Origin: Candidatus Amunia macphersoniae | GTDB lineage: Bacteria; Chloroflexota; Dormibacteria; Aeolococcales; Aeolococcaceae | Assembly (NCBI GenBank): GCA_016464795.1 | Contig: JAEKNN010000046.1 | Coordinates: 1-64,000, forward strand | Length of the DNA: 64,000 bases | Reading direction: 5' to 3' | Part shown: in pieces, positions 50,870 through 59,387 of the stretch | How the letters are laid out: each line of letters opens with the position of its first letter | Numbering within the stretch: the first letter of the stretch is position 1 | The notes under the pieces: model-generated | The model's database searches: none | What the model saw: only the letters and a program-made list of their open reading frames with translations | What the model was told of the DNA's origin: nothing | Position numbers and translations under genes: made by a program

Positions 50870-52018
50870 TCAGCTCGATCGAACAGCCTGTCTGGCCTGC
50901 TTCCCTGGTTGCGCACGTCCAGTGGTGGCGTCTGCGGCACCACTGGCCGAGGGGGATGGCCGCACCGCCGGGTCGTTGCTGATCTGGTCTGGCTGTGCGG
51001 GGGTGAGCGGCGTCAGGCCTGCCTCCTGGGCAAAGGTGGCCAGGCTGGGGGCCCCACCAATGTGGGTGCGGTGGAACTCGAAGGCATCCGCCAGCGCATG
51101 GCTCTGGCCGGCCTTGGTAATCACGGCATCGCGGAAGCCCGCCTCGCTGACCATCCCCTCGACCGCGGCGTTGAATTCGCCATACGGATAGGCGAAGTCG
51201 CGCACCGGGTGGTGCAGCGTCTGCTCCATGGCAACCTTGCCGCCGACGATCTCGGCGCGCGCCGCCGCCAGGCTGGTGGACGCGAGGTCGACGTGGTGCA
51301 TGGTGTGGGACCCGATGACCATGCCGGCTGTGTCCATCTGACGCACCTGCGCGGTGGTCATGTACCCGGAGTGGTCCATGAACCCGCTGACGACGTACTC
51401 GGTGGCGACAAAACCGTACTTGGCGAGGATCGGCTGCGCTGAGGTGGCGAAGTCCACGTATCCATCGTCGAATGTGAGCACCACGGGGTGGGACGGCAGT
51501 GCTCGCTTCCCGGCCAGGGCGTCCATGAGCATGGACATGGTTATCGGGGTGGCATGCTCCACGTGAAGCACTTCCATCTGCTCGGCGAACAACCTCGGCG
51601 AGATCGACAGGTTGTACAGGAGCATGTTGTGGGGGTCCGGCGGGACATCGAGGATGTAGTGGTAGTTGAGGATTGGAACGGTCAGCCGGGGGGCATCACG
51701 AGCCGCGATCGTGACGTGCGTCTGCGCTTCCACGTAAGGTCTCGGACGGGCGTGGGATGGTGGAGCGGTGGTCAACGGTGCCCCACCGATGGTCAGGGGA
51801 GATGGCACCGTCAGCGACGGAGTTGCCGCGACGTCGTTGCCGTCAACGATCGGTGAGGCAGTGAGCCCCTCCATGGGTTGCTGTCCGCCAACCGCGACCA
51901 TCACCCGCGCGGGCAGAGCGGAGGCCACCGTGTGTGCTGAGAGTCCAGCCACCACGACCAACGACACCACGGCGAGGCGGCGGTTGGTGCGACGGGTGTG
52001 GCCTGGGGTAATCGGCAT
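50870..52018 (-). CDS. Secreted polysaccharide deacetylase (NodB domain)
   Basis: 382 aa with an N-terminal signal/anchor (LAVVSLVVVAGLSAHTVASA). The NodB domain (~135-330) has motif 1 VVLTFDDGYVDFATSAQPIL (catalytic Asp and metal Asp), motif 2 VIGSHTMHHVDLASTSLAAA (metal His pair) and motif 3 VRDFAYPYGEFNAAV. It removes acetyl groups from peptidoglycan or exopolysaccharide GlcNAc outside the membrane. Between signal and domain is a Thr/Pro-rich spacer, and the C-terminus is Ser/Pro/Gln-rich. Same strand as, but separated by 75 bp from, the aldehyde dehydrogenase. Confidence 0.9.
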   Translation of the reverse strand: MPITPGHTRRTNRRLAVVSLVVVAGLSAHTVASALPARVMVAVGGQQPMEGLTASPIVDGNDVAATPSLTVPSPLTIGGAPLTTAPPSHARPRPYVEAQTHVTIAARDAPRLTVPILNYHYILDVPPDPHNMLLYNLSISPRLFAEQMEVLHVEHATPITMSMLMDALAGKRALPSHPVVLTFDDGYVDFATSAQPILAKYGFVATEYVVSGFMDHSGYMTTAQVRQMDTAGMVIGSHTMHHVDLASTSLAAARAEIVGGKVAMEQTLHHPVRDFAYPYGEFNAAVEGMVSEAGFRDAVITKAGQSHALADAFEFHRTHIGGAPSLATFAQEAGLTPLTPAQPDQISNDPAVRPSPSASGAADATTGRAQPGKQARQAVRSS

Positions 52019-52092
52019 GAGGTGCGGATCGTGTCCGGGGTGCGGCCCCTGCTCAGCGGGTGCTTGTCAAGGATAGGCGACAACTGGGGATT

Positions 52093-53508
52093 TCACTCGA
52101 CTACACGCTTCTGGAGTGTGGCATCCGCCTCCGGCAGCCAGATGGTCTTGGCGTTGACGAACTCGCGGATCCCGAAGATGGCCAGCTCGCGGCCGTAACC
52201 GCTCTCCTTGACCCCACCAAAGGGAATGCGTGGGTCGGAGTGCGTCATCCCGTTGATGTAGACACCCCCGCTCTCCATCCGTCGCGCCAGAGAGAGGCCC
52301 CGTTCCTCGTCGCGCGTCCAGATGTTGCCACCAAGGCCGAAGTCCGACTCGTTGGCAGCACTGATGGCCTCATCTGCGGACCGGACGCGCATCACCGCCG
52401 CCAGCGGACCGAAGGTCTCCTCGCGATAGGCCGCCATCGCCGGCGTGCAGCCGGTGATCACCGCCGGGGTCACGAAGTATCCTCTCCCCTCGGGGCGCTG
52501 GGCGCCGCAGCGCAGCGTCGCGCCCAGGGCGAGAGATTCCCGCACCTGCCTCTCGAATGTGTCGCGCAGGTCGGATCGAGCCAGTGGGCCCATGGTGACC
52601 GCGTCGCGTAGCGGATCACCCACCACCACAGCCCGTGCCCGCTCCACAAGGAGCTCCTCGAACTGGTCCGCGACAGCGTCCACCACGATGAATCGCTTGG
52701 CAGCGATGCAACTCTGGCCGGCGTTCTGGAAACGAGACCTGGCCGCGATCGTGGCGGCCTCCTCCACGTCGGCATCCTCGAGCACGATGAAGGCATCCGA
52801 CCCACCGAGCTCGAGAACGGCGGGCTTCAGGCTGCGTCCTGCGGCGGTGGCCACGCTGCGCCCCGCCGCCGTGCTGCCGGTGAGCGTCACCGCAGCGATG
52901 CGCCGGTCTTCGATGATCGACGCGATCTGCTCGCTGGCAACCAGCAACACCGAGAAGACGCCATCAGGGAAGCCGGCGTCCCTGAAGAGATCGCCGATGG
53001 CGAGGGCGCAACCGCAGACGTTGCTGGCGTGCTTGAGCACTGCACAGTTGCCAGCGCAGAGGCCAGGGGCGGCGAAGCGGAAGACCTGCCACAGCGGGAA
53101 ATTCCAGGGCATGCCGGCGAACACCGTCCCGAGCGGTTCGAAGGCGACAAAACTCCGCGAGCTGTCGCTGGGCGAGGCTTGGTCGGCGAGGAAGCCAGGC
53201 GACTTCTCGGCGAACCACTCGCAGGCGAACGCACACTTCTCCACCTCTGCGCGTGACTCCGCGATGGGCTTGCCCATCTCGGCGGTGATCAGGGCGGCGA
53301 GAGAATCGCGTCGCTCGCGCAATAGGCCACCGACGGTTGCCATCAGGCTGCAGCGAACCTGGACCGGAGTTGAACGCCAGCTCTGATGGCGCGACACAGC
53401 CCTGTCGAGCGCATCGTCCACATCGTTGGCGGTGTGCATCGGGTAGGTGGCGATCTCCTGCTCGGTCGTCGGATTGACGGAGCGCATCGCCTGCAGTTCC
53501 ACGGCCAT
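52093..53508 (-). CDS. NAD(P)-dependent succinate-semialdehyde-type aldehyde dehydrogenase
   Basis: 471 aa. Ribosome site GGGAGGA nine bases before ATG 53508. Aldehyde dehydrogenase signature: LGTVFAGMPWNFPLWQVFRF, Glu in PAVLELGGSDAFIVLEDADV, catalytic Cys in QNAGQSCIAAKRFIVV, EETFGPLAAVMRV and PFGGVKESGYGRELAIFG. The best match by pattern is the short SSADH (GabD/YneI) branch that oxidises succinate semialdehyde to succinate. Here ELGGSDAFIVL and MPWNFPLWQ are typical of that group. No GABA transaminase lies nearby. Divergent from the EamA transporter. Confidence 0.88.
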   Translation of the reverse strand: MAVELQAMRSVNPTTEQEIATYPMHTANDVDDALDRAVSRHQSWRSTPVQVRCSLMATVGGLLRERRDSLAALITAEMGKPIAESRAEVEKCAFACEWFAEKSPGFLADQASPSDSSRSFVAFEPLGTVFAGMPWNFPLWQVFRFAAPGLCAGNCAVLKHASNVCGCALAIGDLFRDAGFPDGVFSVLLVASEQIASIIEDRRIAAVTLTGSTAAGRSVATAAGRSLKPAVLELGGSDAFIVLEDADVEEAATIAARSRFQNAGQSCIAAKRFIVVDAVADQFEELLVERARAVVVGDPLRDAVTMGPLARSDLRDTFERQVRESLALGATLRCGAQRPEGRGYFVTPAVITGCTPAMAAYREETFGPLAAVMRVRSADEAISAANESDFGLGGNIWTRDEERGLSLARRMESGGVYINGMTHSDPRIPFGGVKESGYGRELAIFGIREFVNAKTIWLPEADATLQKRVVE

Positions 53509-53589
53509 CTGTGTTGTCCTCCCGAGTCGATGGTAGAGAGGCTGGCCGGGGGCACGTCGGCTCTCGCCGATGCCGTAGGGTGATCGGCG

Positions 53590-54543
53590 ATGACCACCAT
53601 GGCTCGATCAACTGTGGCCCGACGGTTGGACGGCCGAGTGGTGGGTGCCTTCGCCATCGTCTATGTGATCTGGGGCAGCACCTACCTGTTCATCCGGCTG
53701 GCTTCGCAGACAATCCCTCCCCTGCTGATGTCGGGCGTCCGATTCCTGATCGCCGGCACCGTGCTGCTGGCGATCACCCGCCGAAGGGCAGGCGCGAAGG
53801 GCGACCCCATCGGTCCCCGCCAATGGCGCGCCGCCGCCATCACCGGTGCGCTCCTCCTCGTCGGCGGCAACGGCGGGGTCAGCTATGGCGAACTGTTCGT
53901 GCCGTCCGGGGTGGTAGCGCTGCTCGTCGCCACCGTCCCACTGTTCATCGCCCTGATCGGCGCCCTCTTTCTCGGGCAGCGGCTGCGCCCGGTGGCAATG
54001 GTTGGAATCGCCATCGGTCTGCTCGGCACCGGCATCCTGGTGCGTCCAGGCGGCTCTGGGGACCCCGGGCACATGCTCCTGGTGCTCGCCTCGCCGCTGA
54101 GCTGGGCGCTTGGCTCGCTGTATGCAACCCGGGGCGCATTGCCCCGCCGACTGTTCGTCGCCAGCGGCATGGAGATGCTGATCGGCGGAGCACTGCTGGT
54201 GGTCGCCGGCCTGGTCACCGGCGAGCTGGCCAGCCTGCACCTCGACAGGATCAGCCTGTTGTCGATCCTGTCGCTCCTCTACCTGATCGTGTTCGGGTCG
54301 CTGATCGCGTTCAGCGCCTACGTGTGGCTGCTGTCCCGGGTTGCCACCACAGCGGTGGCCACCTATGCCTATGTCAACCCTCTGGTGGCAGTGGTGCTGG
54401 GGTGGGCCTTCGTCGGCGAGCAGATCACCGGACAGACCGTTCTCGCCGGCGCCTTCATCATGGTCGCCGTGGCTCTGATCCTCGCCAGGCCGGCCGCCTC
54501 AACGCGGGGCCGCCCCCATCTCCCCGCTGGCGACGCCGGGTGA
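53590..54543 (+). CDS. EamA/DMT-family transporter
   Basis: 317 aa with ten helices in two EamA repeats. The first begins VGAFAIVYVIWGSTYLFIRL (the WGSTY motif), and the second ends VATYAYVNPLVAVVLGWAFV with GEQITGQTVLAGAFIMVAVA. It is close in pattern to YedA/RhaT-like exporters. TAGGGT (53576-53581) lies 8 nt before ATG 53590, the leaderless pattern. It probably exports amino acids or metabolites. The stop overlaps the start of the DedA-like gene (GTGA), so the two are likely co-translated. Confidence 0.9.
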   Translation: MTTMARSTVARRLDGRVVGAFAIVYVIWGSTYLFIRLASQTIPPLLMSGVRFLIAGTVLLAITRRRAGAKGDPIGPRQWRAAAITGALLLVGGNGGVSYGELFVPSGVVALLVATVPLFIALIGALFLGQRLRPVAMVGIAIGLLGTGILVRPGGSGDPGHMLLVLASPLSWALGSLYATRGALPRRLFVASGMEMLIGGALLVVAGLVTGELASLHLDRISLLSILSLLYLIVFGSLIAFSAYVWLLSRVATTAVATYAYVNPLVAVVLGWAFVGEQITGQTVLAGAFIMVAVALILARPAASTRGRPHLPAGDAG

Positions 54544-55286
54544 TCGGCGGCTCGCGCGCCGGCGAGGATGTGACGCCCGACGCCGCGGCGGAGGAGCTTC
54601 CTGGCGACATCGATCAGCTGGCTGTCGCCGGCCTGCTCGCCGATGCCGGGCTCAAGGACCTCCTGTGCCTGGGCCCGATCCTTGCCAAGTCGGTGTACTC
54701 CTATGCGGGCATCCCGCTGGGCGTGGCGCTGCAGTTCACGCGCCCGTTGCTCGCGGAACTGCTCCGCGGCAGCACCATCTCCTTGATCATCGCAGGATCA
54801 TTTGCGGGTGGCGGCCGGCTCCCGCTATGGGCGGTGTTGCTGGCGCCCATCCCCTACACGATGCTCACCGACCCGTGCTACTACTGGGCAGGCCGACGCT
54901 ACGGCCGACCGCTGGTGGGCTACCTGGAGAAGCACGATCGACGCTGGCATCGCCGCGCACGCCGGGCCGAGAGCTTCTTCGCTCGATGGGGGCTGTGGGC
55001 GATCCTGTTCGCGTACTACGTCCCGGTGCCCAACGACTTGCTGTATTTCGGCGCCGGCGACGCCCGCATCCCGTTCTGGCGCTTCCTCGCCGTCGACTTC
55101 GTCGGGACCCTGCTGTACATCGGCCTCTGGGTGACGCTGGGTTTCGTGATCGGCAAGCCCGCCGAGAACGTGGCTGACGCAGTGGGTCAGTACAGCGGAC
55201 GCATCACCATCGCCGTGGTGGTGGTCATCGTTCTGTTCAGCGTGTTGTCAGCCTGGAGAAACACTCGACGCGAGAACAGTCGCTGA
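54540..55286 (+). CDS. DedA-family membrane protein (VTT domain)
   Basis: About 248 aa from GTG 54540, overlapping the EamA stop. After a soluble N-terminus (~60 residues) come the VTT-domain helices: re-entrant motif GRRYGRPLVGYLEK, then ESFFARWGLWAILFAYYVPV and FGAGDARIPFWRFLAVDFVG. The F..R..G...I...Y.VP pattern is the DedA signature (here YYVPVPND in place of RFIPG.R). DedA proteins are lipid or lipid-carrier scramblases needed for envelope homeostasis. Its last 100 bp overlap, antisense, the 3' end of the HD-GYP gene. Confidence 0.82.
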   Translation: MIGGSRAGEDVTPDAAAEELPGDIDQLAVAGLLADAGLKDLLCLGPILAKSVYSYAGIPLGVALQFTRPLLAELLRGSTISLIIAGSFAGGGRLPLWAVLLAPIPYTMLTDPCYYWAGRRYGRPLVGYLEKHDRRWHRRARRAESFFARWGLWAILFAYYVPVPNDLLYFGAGDARIPFWRFLAVDFVGTLLYIGLWVTLGFVIGKPAENVADAVGQYSGRITIAVVVVIVLFSVLSAWRNTRRENSR

Positions 55287-57001
55287 GCGCTGAACACCGC
55301 TGAGTTGCCCTGGCCGCTGTTTCGACAGTATGTCTGGCACTGGGGGTTGTTGCCGTCGCAGTACGCAACACATCGCTTGTTGTCGCCGCCGCCCACGCAG
55401 TGTGTTGTGCACACCTTGTTGCTGTAGCCCGTGCAGTAGGTGACACAGGTCTTGTTGGCGCCGGAGCAGTAGCTGGTGCAGCCGGGCGAGGTGTTGGTGC
55501 ACCCCGGGCAGCTCCACGGATCCCCACCCGTGGGGGCTGGGGTGGGCGTGGGAGCTGCTGTCGGAGGCGGCGAGGATGGCGGGGTCGGGCGCGGGTTGGG
55601 GGGCAAGGTCTGCTGCGGCGAGGGCGGGGTGGTCGGCGGGGTGGTCGTGGTCGCCGAGCTGGGTGCAGGGGTGGGAGAGGTCGTCGCCGTGGAGGCTGCG
55701 GTCGGGGCGGCGGTTGGCGAGGCAGTAGTGGCAGTGGTAGCGGCAGTGGGAGTGGGCGTCGGGCTGGTGCTGCTGTGCGGGCCGAACGTCGCCCTCGGCG
55801 CCAGCCCTGGGCCTGTCGAGGGTGCGGACGCGACTGCTTGAGGGCTGAGCGGGTCAGCGTGCACCGATGACGGGCCAGGGGCCACCACCCCGCTGAAGGC
55901 GAGGATGGTGGTTGCCGCGGCCGAAGCAAGACCCATGCCTGCGCCGGAGCCGGCGGCGCCGCCGAACCCACCAAAGCTGAACACGCGGCCCAAGGTGGGG
56001 ATCTGGCCAATCCATGCGCCGAAGCCGATGGTGCGCCACAGGCGTCCGACGGAGACGTTGAGGAAGGCGCGGACGATCACCGGGTCCAGCTGCGTGCCGG
56101 CGACACGCACCAGCTCCTTGCGCGCCGCGGAGACGCTCATCGGACGCTTGTACGCCCGCGGCGCGGTCATCACCTCGTAGCTGTCGGCAACGGCAACGAT
56201 GCGCGCGGCCAGGGAGATGTTGTGACCCTTGAGCTGATGCGGATATCCGGTGCCGTCGAAGCGCTCATGGTGCTGCACCACGGCCATTCCCCACTCGCCG
56301 AGCCAGGGCAACAGCGGCGCCACCAGCCGCGCTCCCTCCTCGGGGTGGCGATGCAGCACCGCCCACTCCTCCTCACTGGGCTTTCCGGGCTTGTTGAGGA
56401 TGGTTGGGGGCACCTCGAGCTTGCCGATGTCGTGCAGGAGCGCCCCCCAACGGAGCCGGTTGCGGCCGCTCTCGGCGATCTTCAACTCGTCGGCGAGCAG
56501 GTCGGTGAACACGCGCACGCGCTCGGAGTGCCCGCGGGACGCCTTGTCGTGAACGCTCAACGCCAGAACCAGCTCGATGACCGCCTGCATGCCGCGGGCC
56601 TCGTCCTGATGACCCGCCTCGTGGGCGCGTTCGAGGCTTGCCTGCAGGTCGCGGGGTTTTCCGGTGCGCCGCGCCACCGCAAAACGCGCCGGCGCCTTGT
56701 CGGGAAAGATCAGCGACAGGTTGAGCAGGGCGGCCAGCGGCAAGAGGCGCCGGGCAGCGCGCTCGAAGGCAACCAGGGTGAGCAGCGAGCCAGTGGTGAT
56801 CACCCCAATCCAGAGAGCGGTGGTCGCCACGCTGTCGGCACGGGGGAGCAGGCGTCCGAGCAGGGTGGCCACGCCCACGGAGGCGGCGATCGGCACCACG
56901 AACACCCCGATGCGCAGCGCATTGCTGAGGACCGGGTGGCGATGCCACTGACGCTCCGGCGCCACATCGGCGCCCCTGCTGCGGTTGTTTTCAGACGCCA
57001 C
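55187..57001 (-). CDS. HD-GYP phosphodiesterase with extracytoplasmic Thr/Pro-rich linker and Cys-repeat tail
   Basis: About 604 aa from GTG 57001 (AGGA nine bases before). N-terminal two or three helices (LRIGVFVVPIAASVGVATLL, LWIGVITTGSLLTLVAFERA). HD-GYP domain ~140-310: LLHDIGKLEVPPTILNKPGK, VVQHHERFDGTGYPHQLKGH and IVAVADSYEVMTAPRAYKRP. It should degrade cyclic di-GMP or a related cyclic dinucleotide. A further helix (ASAAATTILAFSGVVAPG) exports the rest: a ~115-residue Thr/Pro/Ala-rich linker, then five C-x3-C units (CTSYC, CVTYC, CTTHC, CVAYC, CQTYC). The C-terminal ~40 residues lie antisense to the DedA-like gene. I know of no described protein with this layout. Confidence 0.87.
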   Translation of the reverse strand: MASENNRSRGADVAPERQWHRHPVLSNALRIGVFVVPIAASVGVATLLGRLLPRADSVATTALWIGVITTGSLLTLVAFERAARRLLPLAALLNLSLIFPDKAPARFAVARRTGKPRDLQASLERAHEAGHQDEARGMQAVIELVLALSVHDKASRGHSERVRVFTDLLADELKIAESGRNRLRWGALLHDIGKLEVPPTILNKPGKPSEEEWAVLHRHPEEGARLVAPLLPWLGEWGMAVVQHHERFDGTGYPHQLKGHNISLAARIVAVADSYEVMTAPRAYKRPMSVSAARKELVRVAGTQLDPVIVRAFLNVSVGRLWRTIGFGAWIGQIPTLGRVFSFGGFGGAAGSGAGMGLASAAATTILAFSGVVAPGPSSVHADPLSPQAVASAPSTGPGLAPRATFGPHSSTSPTPTPTAATTATTASPTAAPTAASTATTSPTPAPSSATTTTPPTTPPSPQQTLPPNPRPTPPSSPPPTAAPTPTPAPTGGDPWSCPGCTNTSPGCTSYCSGANKTCVTYCTGYSNKVCTTHCVGGGDNKRCVAYCDGNNPQCQTYCRNSGQGNSAVFSAQRLFSRRVFLQADNTLNRTMTTTTAMVMRPLY

Positions 57002-57126
57002 GTGTCGCTTCCTTTTTCGGTGTGGGCGTCGGGAATTGCCCTCGCTCCTACGGTGCCAGCGCCGCATCACCCCCCCTCTGATAGCAAGGTCACGATCCTG
57101 TGCCGGAGCGGTGCTTCCCTGGCCCC

Positions 57127-58365
57127 TCAGGTGACGGCAGCGCGCTCCGCGAATCTGCTGTCGCGATGCGCGCCCGAGTGCATGACCGCGCGCAGCCTGT
57201 CGACGGCATCCCACACGTCGACGTAGCGCAGGTAGAGAGGGGCGAAGCCGAAGCGGCAGATGTCCAGCGCCCGGAAGTCGCCGATCACACCGCGGTCGAC
57301 CAGCGCACGCACGATGCCATACCCCTGGAGGTGACGAAGGGACACCTGGGAGCCACGCCGGGTAGGGTCGCGCGGTGACGCCAGGCTGAAGCCCGCGTCC
57401 GCACAGCGGTCCTCCACCAGCGCGATGAAGAGGTCGGTCAGAGCGATCGACTTCCGACGCGCTGCGGTCATGCTCACCTCGTTCCACAGGTCGACGCCGG
57501 CCTCCAGCGCGGCCAGTTGGAGGATTGGTGGCGTCCCGCTGAGCATCGACGCCATCCCCGCCGCCGGTCGGTAGCCCCGCTCGAAGGCGAACGGCTCCGC
57601 GTGGCCGAGCCAGCCGGGCAAGGGATTGCGCATCTCGGTGTGCAGCGCCGATCGCACGTACATGAACGCCGGCGCGCCCGGTCCACCGTTGAGATACTTG
57701 TAGCCGCATCCCGTGGCCATGTCGGCTCCGTCGGGGGTGACGCTGAGTGGAACGGCGCCGGCGCTGTGGGACAGGTCCCAGACCGCCAGTGCACCGACAT
57801 CATGGGCCGCAGCGCTCAGCTCAGCCAGGTCGTGCATGAACCCGGTGCGATAGTCGACATGGGTCAGCAGTTGCACCGCCACGTCGCCGTCGAGGGCGTC
57901 GCGCAACGCCTGGCGGGGTACCACCCGGATGGAGGCGCCGCACTGACGCGCCGCCGCGGCCGCGATGTACAGGTCGGTGTGGAAGTTCTCCTCCTCGGTG
58001 AGCAGCACCGAACGTCCCGGTTGCATGGTGAGCGCCGCCGACACCAGCTTGAACAGGCACACGGATGTGCTCTCGGCGACCACAACCTCGTTCTCTTCGG
58101 CGCCGATCAGCCGAGCGATCTTGGCACCCACACGCAGTGGCGCCTCCATCCAGCCCGCATCGGTCCAGCTGCTGATCAGCCCCTGTCCCCACTCTGCCTC
58201 CACGGCGGCGACAACCCGCGCGGCGGTCTGCACCGGGAGCGCGCCGAGCGAGTTGCCGTCGAGGTAGATCACACCTTCGGGGATGACGAATCGATCTCTC
58301 ACCCGGGCCAGCGGGTCGGTTGCGTCGCGTGCCGCGCAGTCCGCGCGCCCGATGCTCCCACTCAC
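57127..58365 (-). CDS. kynU: Kynureninase
   Basis: 412 aa from ATG 58365, overlapping the kynA stop as ATGA. PLP-dependent hydrolase of kynurenine to anthranilate and alanine. IPEGVIYLDGNSLGALPVQT, WDLSHSAGAVPLSVTPDGAD, and the Schiff-base Lys in GCGYKYLNGGPGAPAFMYV are diagnostic, as is FERGYRPAAGMASMLSGTPP. Length is normal. Together with kynA it converts tryptophan to anthranilate, but the intervening formamidase is not recognisable in this window. Confidence 0.96.
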   Translation of the reverse strand: MSGSIGRADCAARDATDPLARVRDRFVIPEGVIYLDGNSLGALPVQTAARVVAAVEAEWGQGLISSWTDAGWMEAPLRVGAKIARLIGAEENEVVVAESTSVCLFKLVSAALTMQPGRSVLLTEEENFHTDLYIAAAAARQCGASIRVVPRQALRDALDGDVAVQLLTHVDYRTGFMHDLAELSAAAHDVGALAVWDLSHSAGAVPLSVTPDGADMATGCGYKYLNGGPGAPAFMYVRSALHTEMRNPLPGWLGHAEPFAFERGYRPAAGMASMLSGTPPILQLAALEAGVDLWNEVSMTAARRKSIALTDLFIALVEDRCADAGFSLASPRDPTRRGSQVSLRHLQGYGIVRALVDRGVIGDFRALDICRFGFAPLYLRYVDVWDAVDRLRAVMHSGAHRDSRFAERAAVT

Positions 58366-59141
58366 AGCCGGTTGCGCACCTCCCAGAGCTCGGGGAAGAA
58401 CCGGACGTTGATGGTGCTCTGCAGATAGGCCACCCCGAGGCTCCCGCCGGTGCCACTGCGGCTGCCGATCTCGCGCGCGGCCATCAGCGCGTGGTGATGG
58501 CGCCAGCGCGCGATGGTCTCGTCGTGATCCACGAAGAGCTCGCAGAGCTGGTGCAAGACGCTTCGAGCGGGCTCGTCATGGTCTCGGTACAGTGACCCAA
58601 GAGCCACCAGGCGACGCTCCCGATCGGCCGGGTCGTCGCCGGACGGAAAGTCGACGCCGGAGTAGCGCATGGCGGTGGCCAGCGCCGAATACAACGAGCG
58701 CTCTTGCAGGCGAGCGGAGAGCTGGGCCCGCTGCAGGTCGGTGCGGCCCTGGTCGCGCAGATGACGACCGTCCCCGCCGCCCGACAGGGCCTCGATCTCG
58801 CGGAACTGGGTGGACTGAAAGCCCGACGCCGGCGCCAACGGGTCACGAAAGCGCATGAAGCCGTCGGGGCTCATGGTCTCGAGCACGCGCAGCTGCTGGA
58901 TCAGCAGCTCCTCGACCGCAACGCCACGACGCATCGGCGCCATGGCGGCGTCGGGACGGCCCGCCTCGAGCGCGGCGGCGGCGGCGTCCAACTCGCTGAG
59001 GATGAGCTTGAACCAGAGCTCGTACACCTGGTGCACAACGATGAAGAGCATCTCGTCATGGGCGCCCTCGCTCAAAGGCCTCTGCAGGTCGAGGAGCGCG
59101 TCGATGCGCAGGTAGGTCGCGTAATCTGTCTTGCCGCTCAT
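58362..59141 (-). CDS. kynA: Tryptophan 2,3-dioxygenase
   Basis: 259 aa from ATG 59141; TAGAGT (59149-59154) ends 7 nt upstream with a GGAGG between. Haem enzyme that opens the indole ring: TDYATYLRIDALLDLQRPLS, HDEMLFIVVHQVYELWFKLI, LAPASGFQSTQFREIEALSG, proximal His region RWRHHHALMAAREIGSRSGT and the closing GTGGSLGVAYLQSTINVRFF. All substrate-binding motifs of the TDO family are present. It forms an operon with kynU. Confidence 0.96.
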   Translation of the reverse strand: MSGKTDYATYLRIDALLDLQRPLSEGAHDEMLFIVVHQVYELWFKLILSELDAAAAALEAGRPDAAMAPMRRGVAVEELLIQQLRVLETMSPDGFMRFRDPLAPASGFQSTQFREIEALSGGGDGRHLRDQGRTDLQRAQLSARLQERSLYSALATAMRYSGVDFPSGDDPADRERRLVALGSLYRDHDEPARSVLHQLCELFVDHDETIARWRHHHALMAAREIGSRSGTGGSLGVAYLQSTINVRFFPELWEVRNRL

Positions 59142-59193
59142 CGCCTCCACTCTAGCCACCGACGCAGATCTGTTCGCGGCCGGACTCCGTCGG

Positions 59194-59382
59194 TCAGGCT
59201 GCCTCGGCGATCCGGCGGCGAAGGAACGCGAGCACCGCGGCTTCCCGTGGTGTCAGCGTGTCGATCGAGTCCTTGAGTCCTTGGCTGTGAAATCGTCGTC
59301 GGCTGCTTCGCGAATGTAGGCGTTGACGTCATCGGACTCAACGCCATGAGCCTCGCCGTGGTCATCGACCCACTGGACTGAG
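59194..59382 (-). pseudogene. DNA topoisomerase IB remnant with missing catalytic core
   Basis: One frame reads QWVDDHGEAHGVESDDVNAY, then IREAADDDFTAKD, matching the middle of bacterial type IB topoisomerases just before the conserved FRTWAGT. A second frame, reached without any intervening catalytic sequence, reads DTLTPREAAVLAFLRRRIAE ending in the gene's normal C-terminus. The N-terminal part and the segment with the active Tyr are gone. Too short and frameshifted to function. It lies between kynA and ligC. Confidence 0.65.
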
Positions 59383-59387
59383 GCGGG

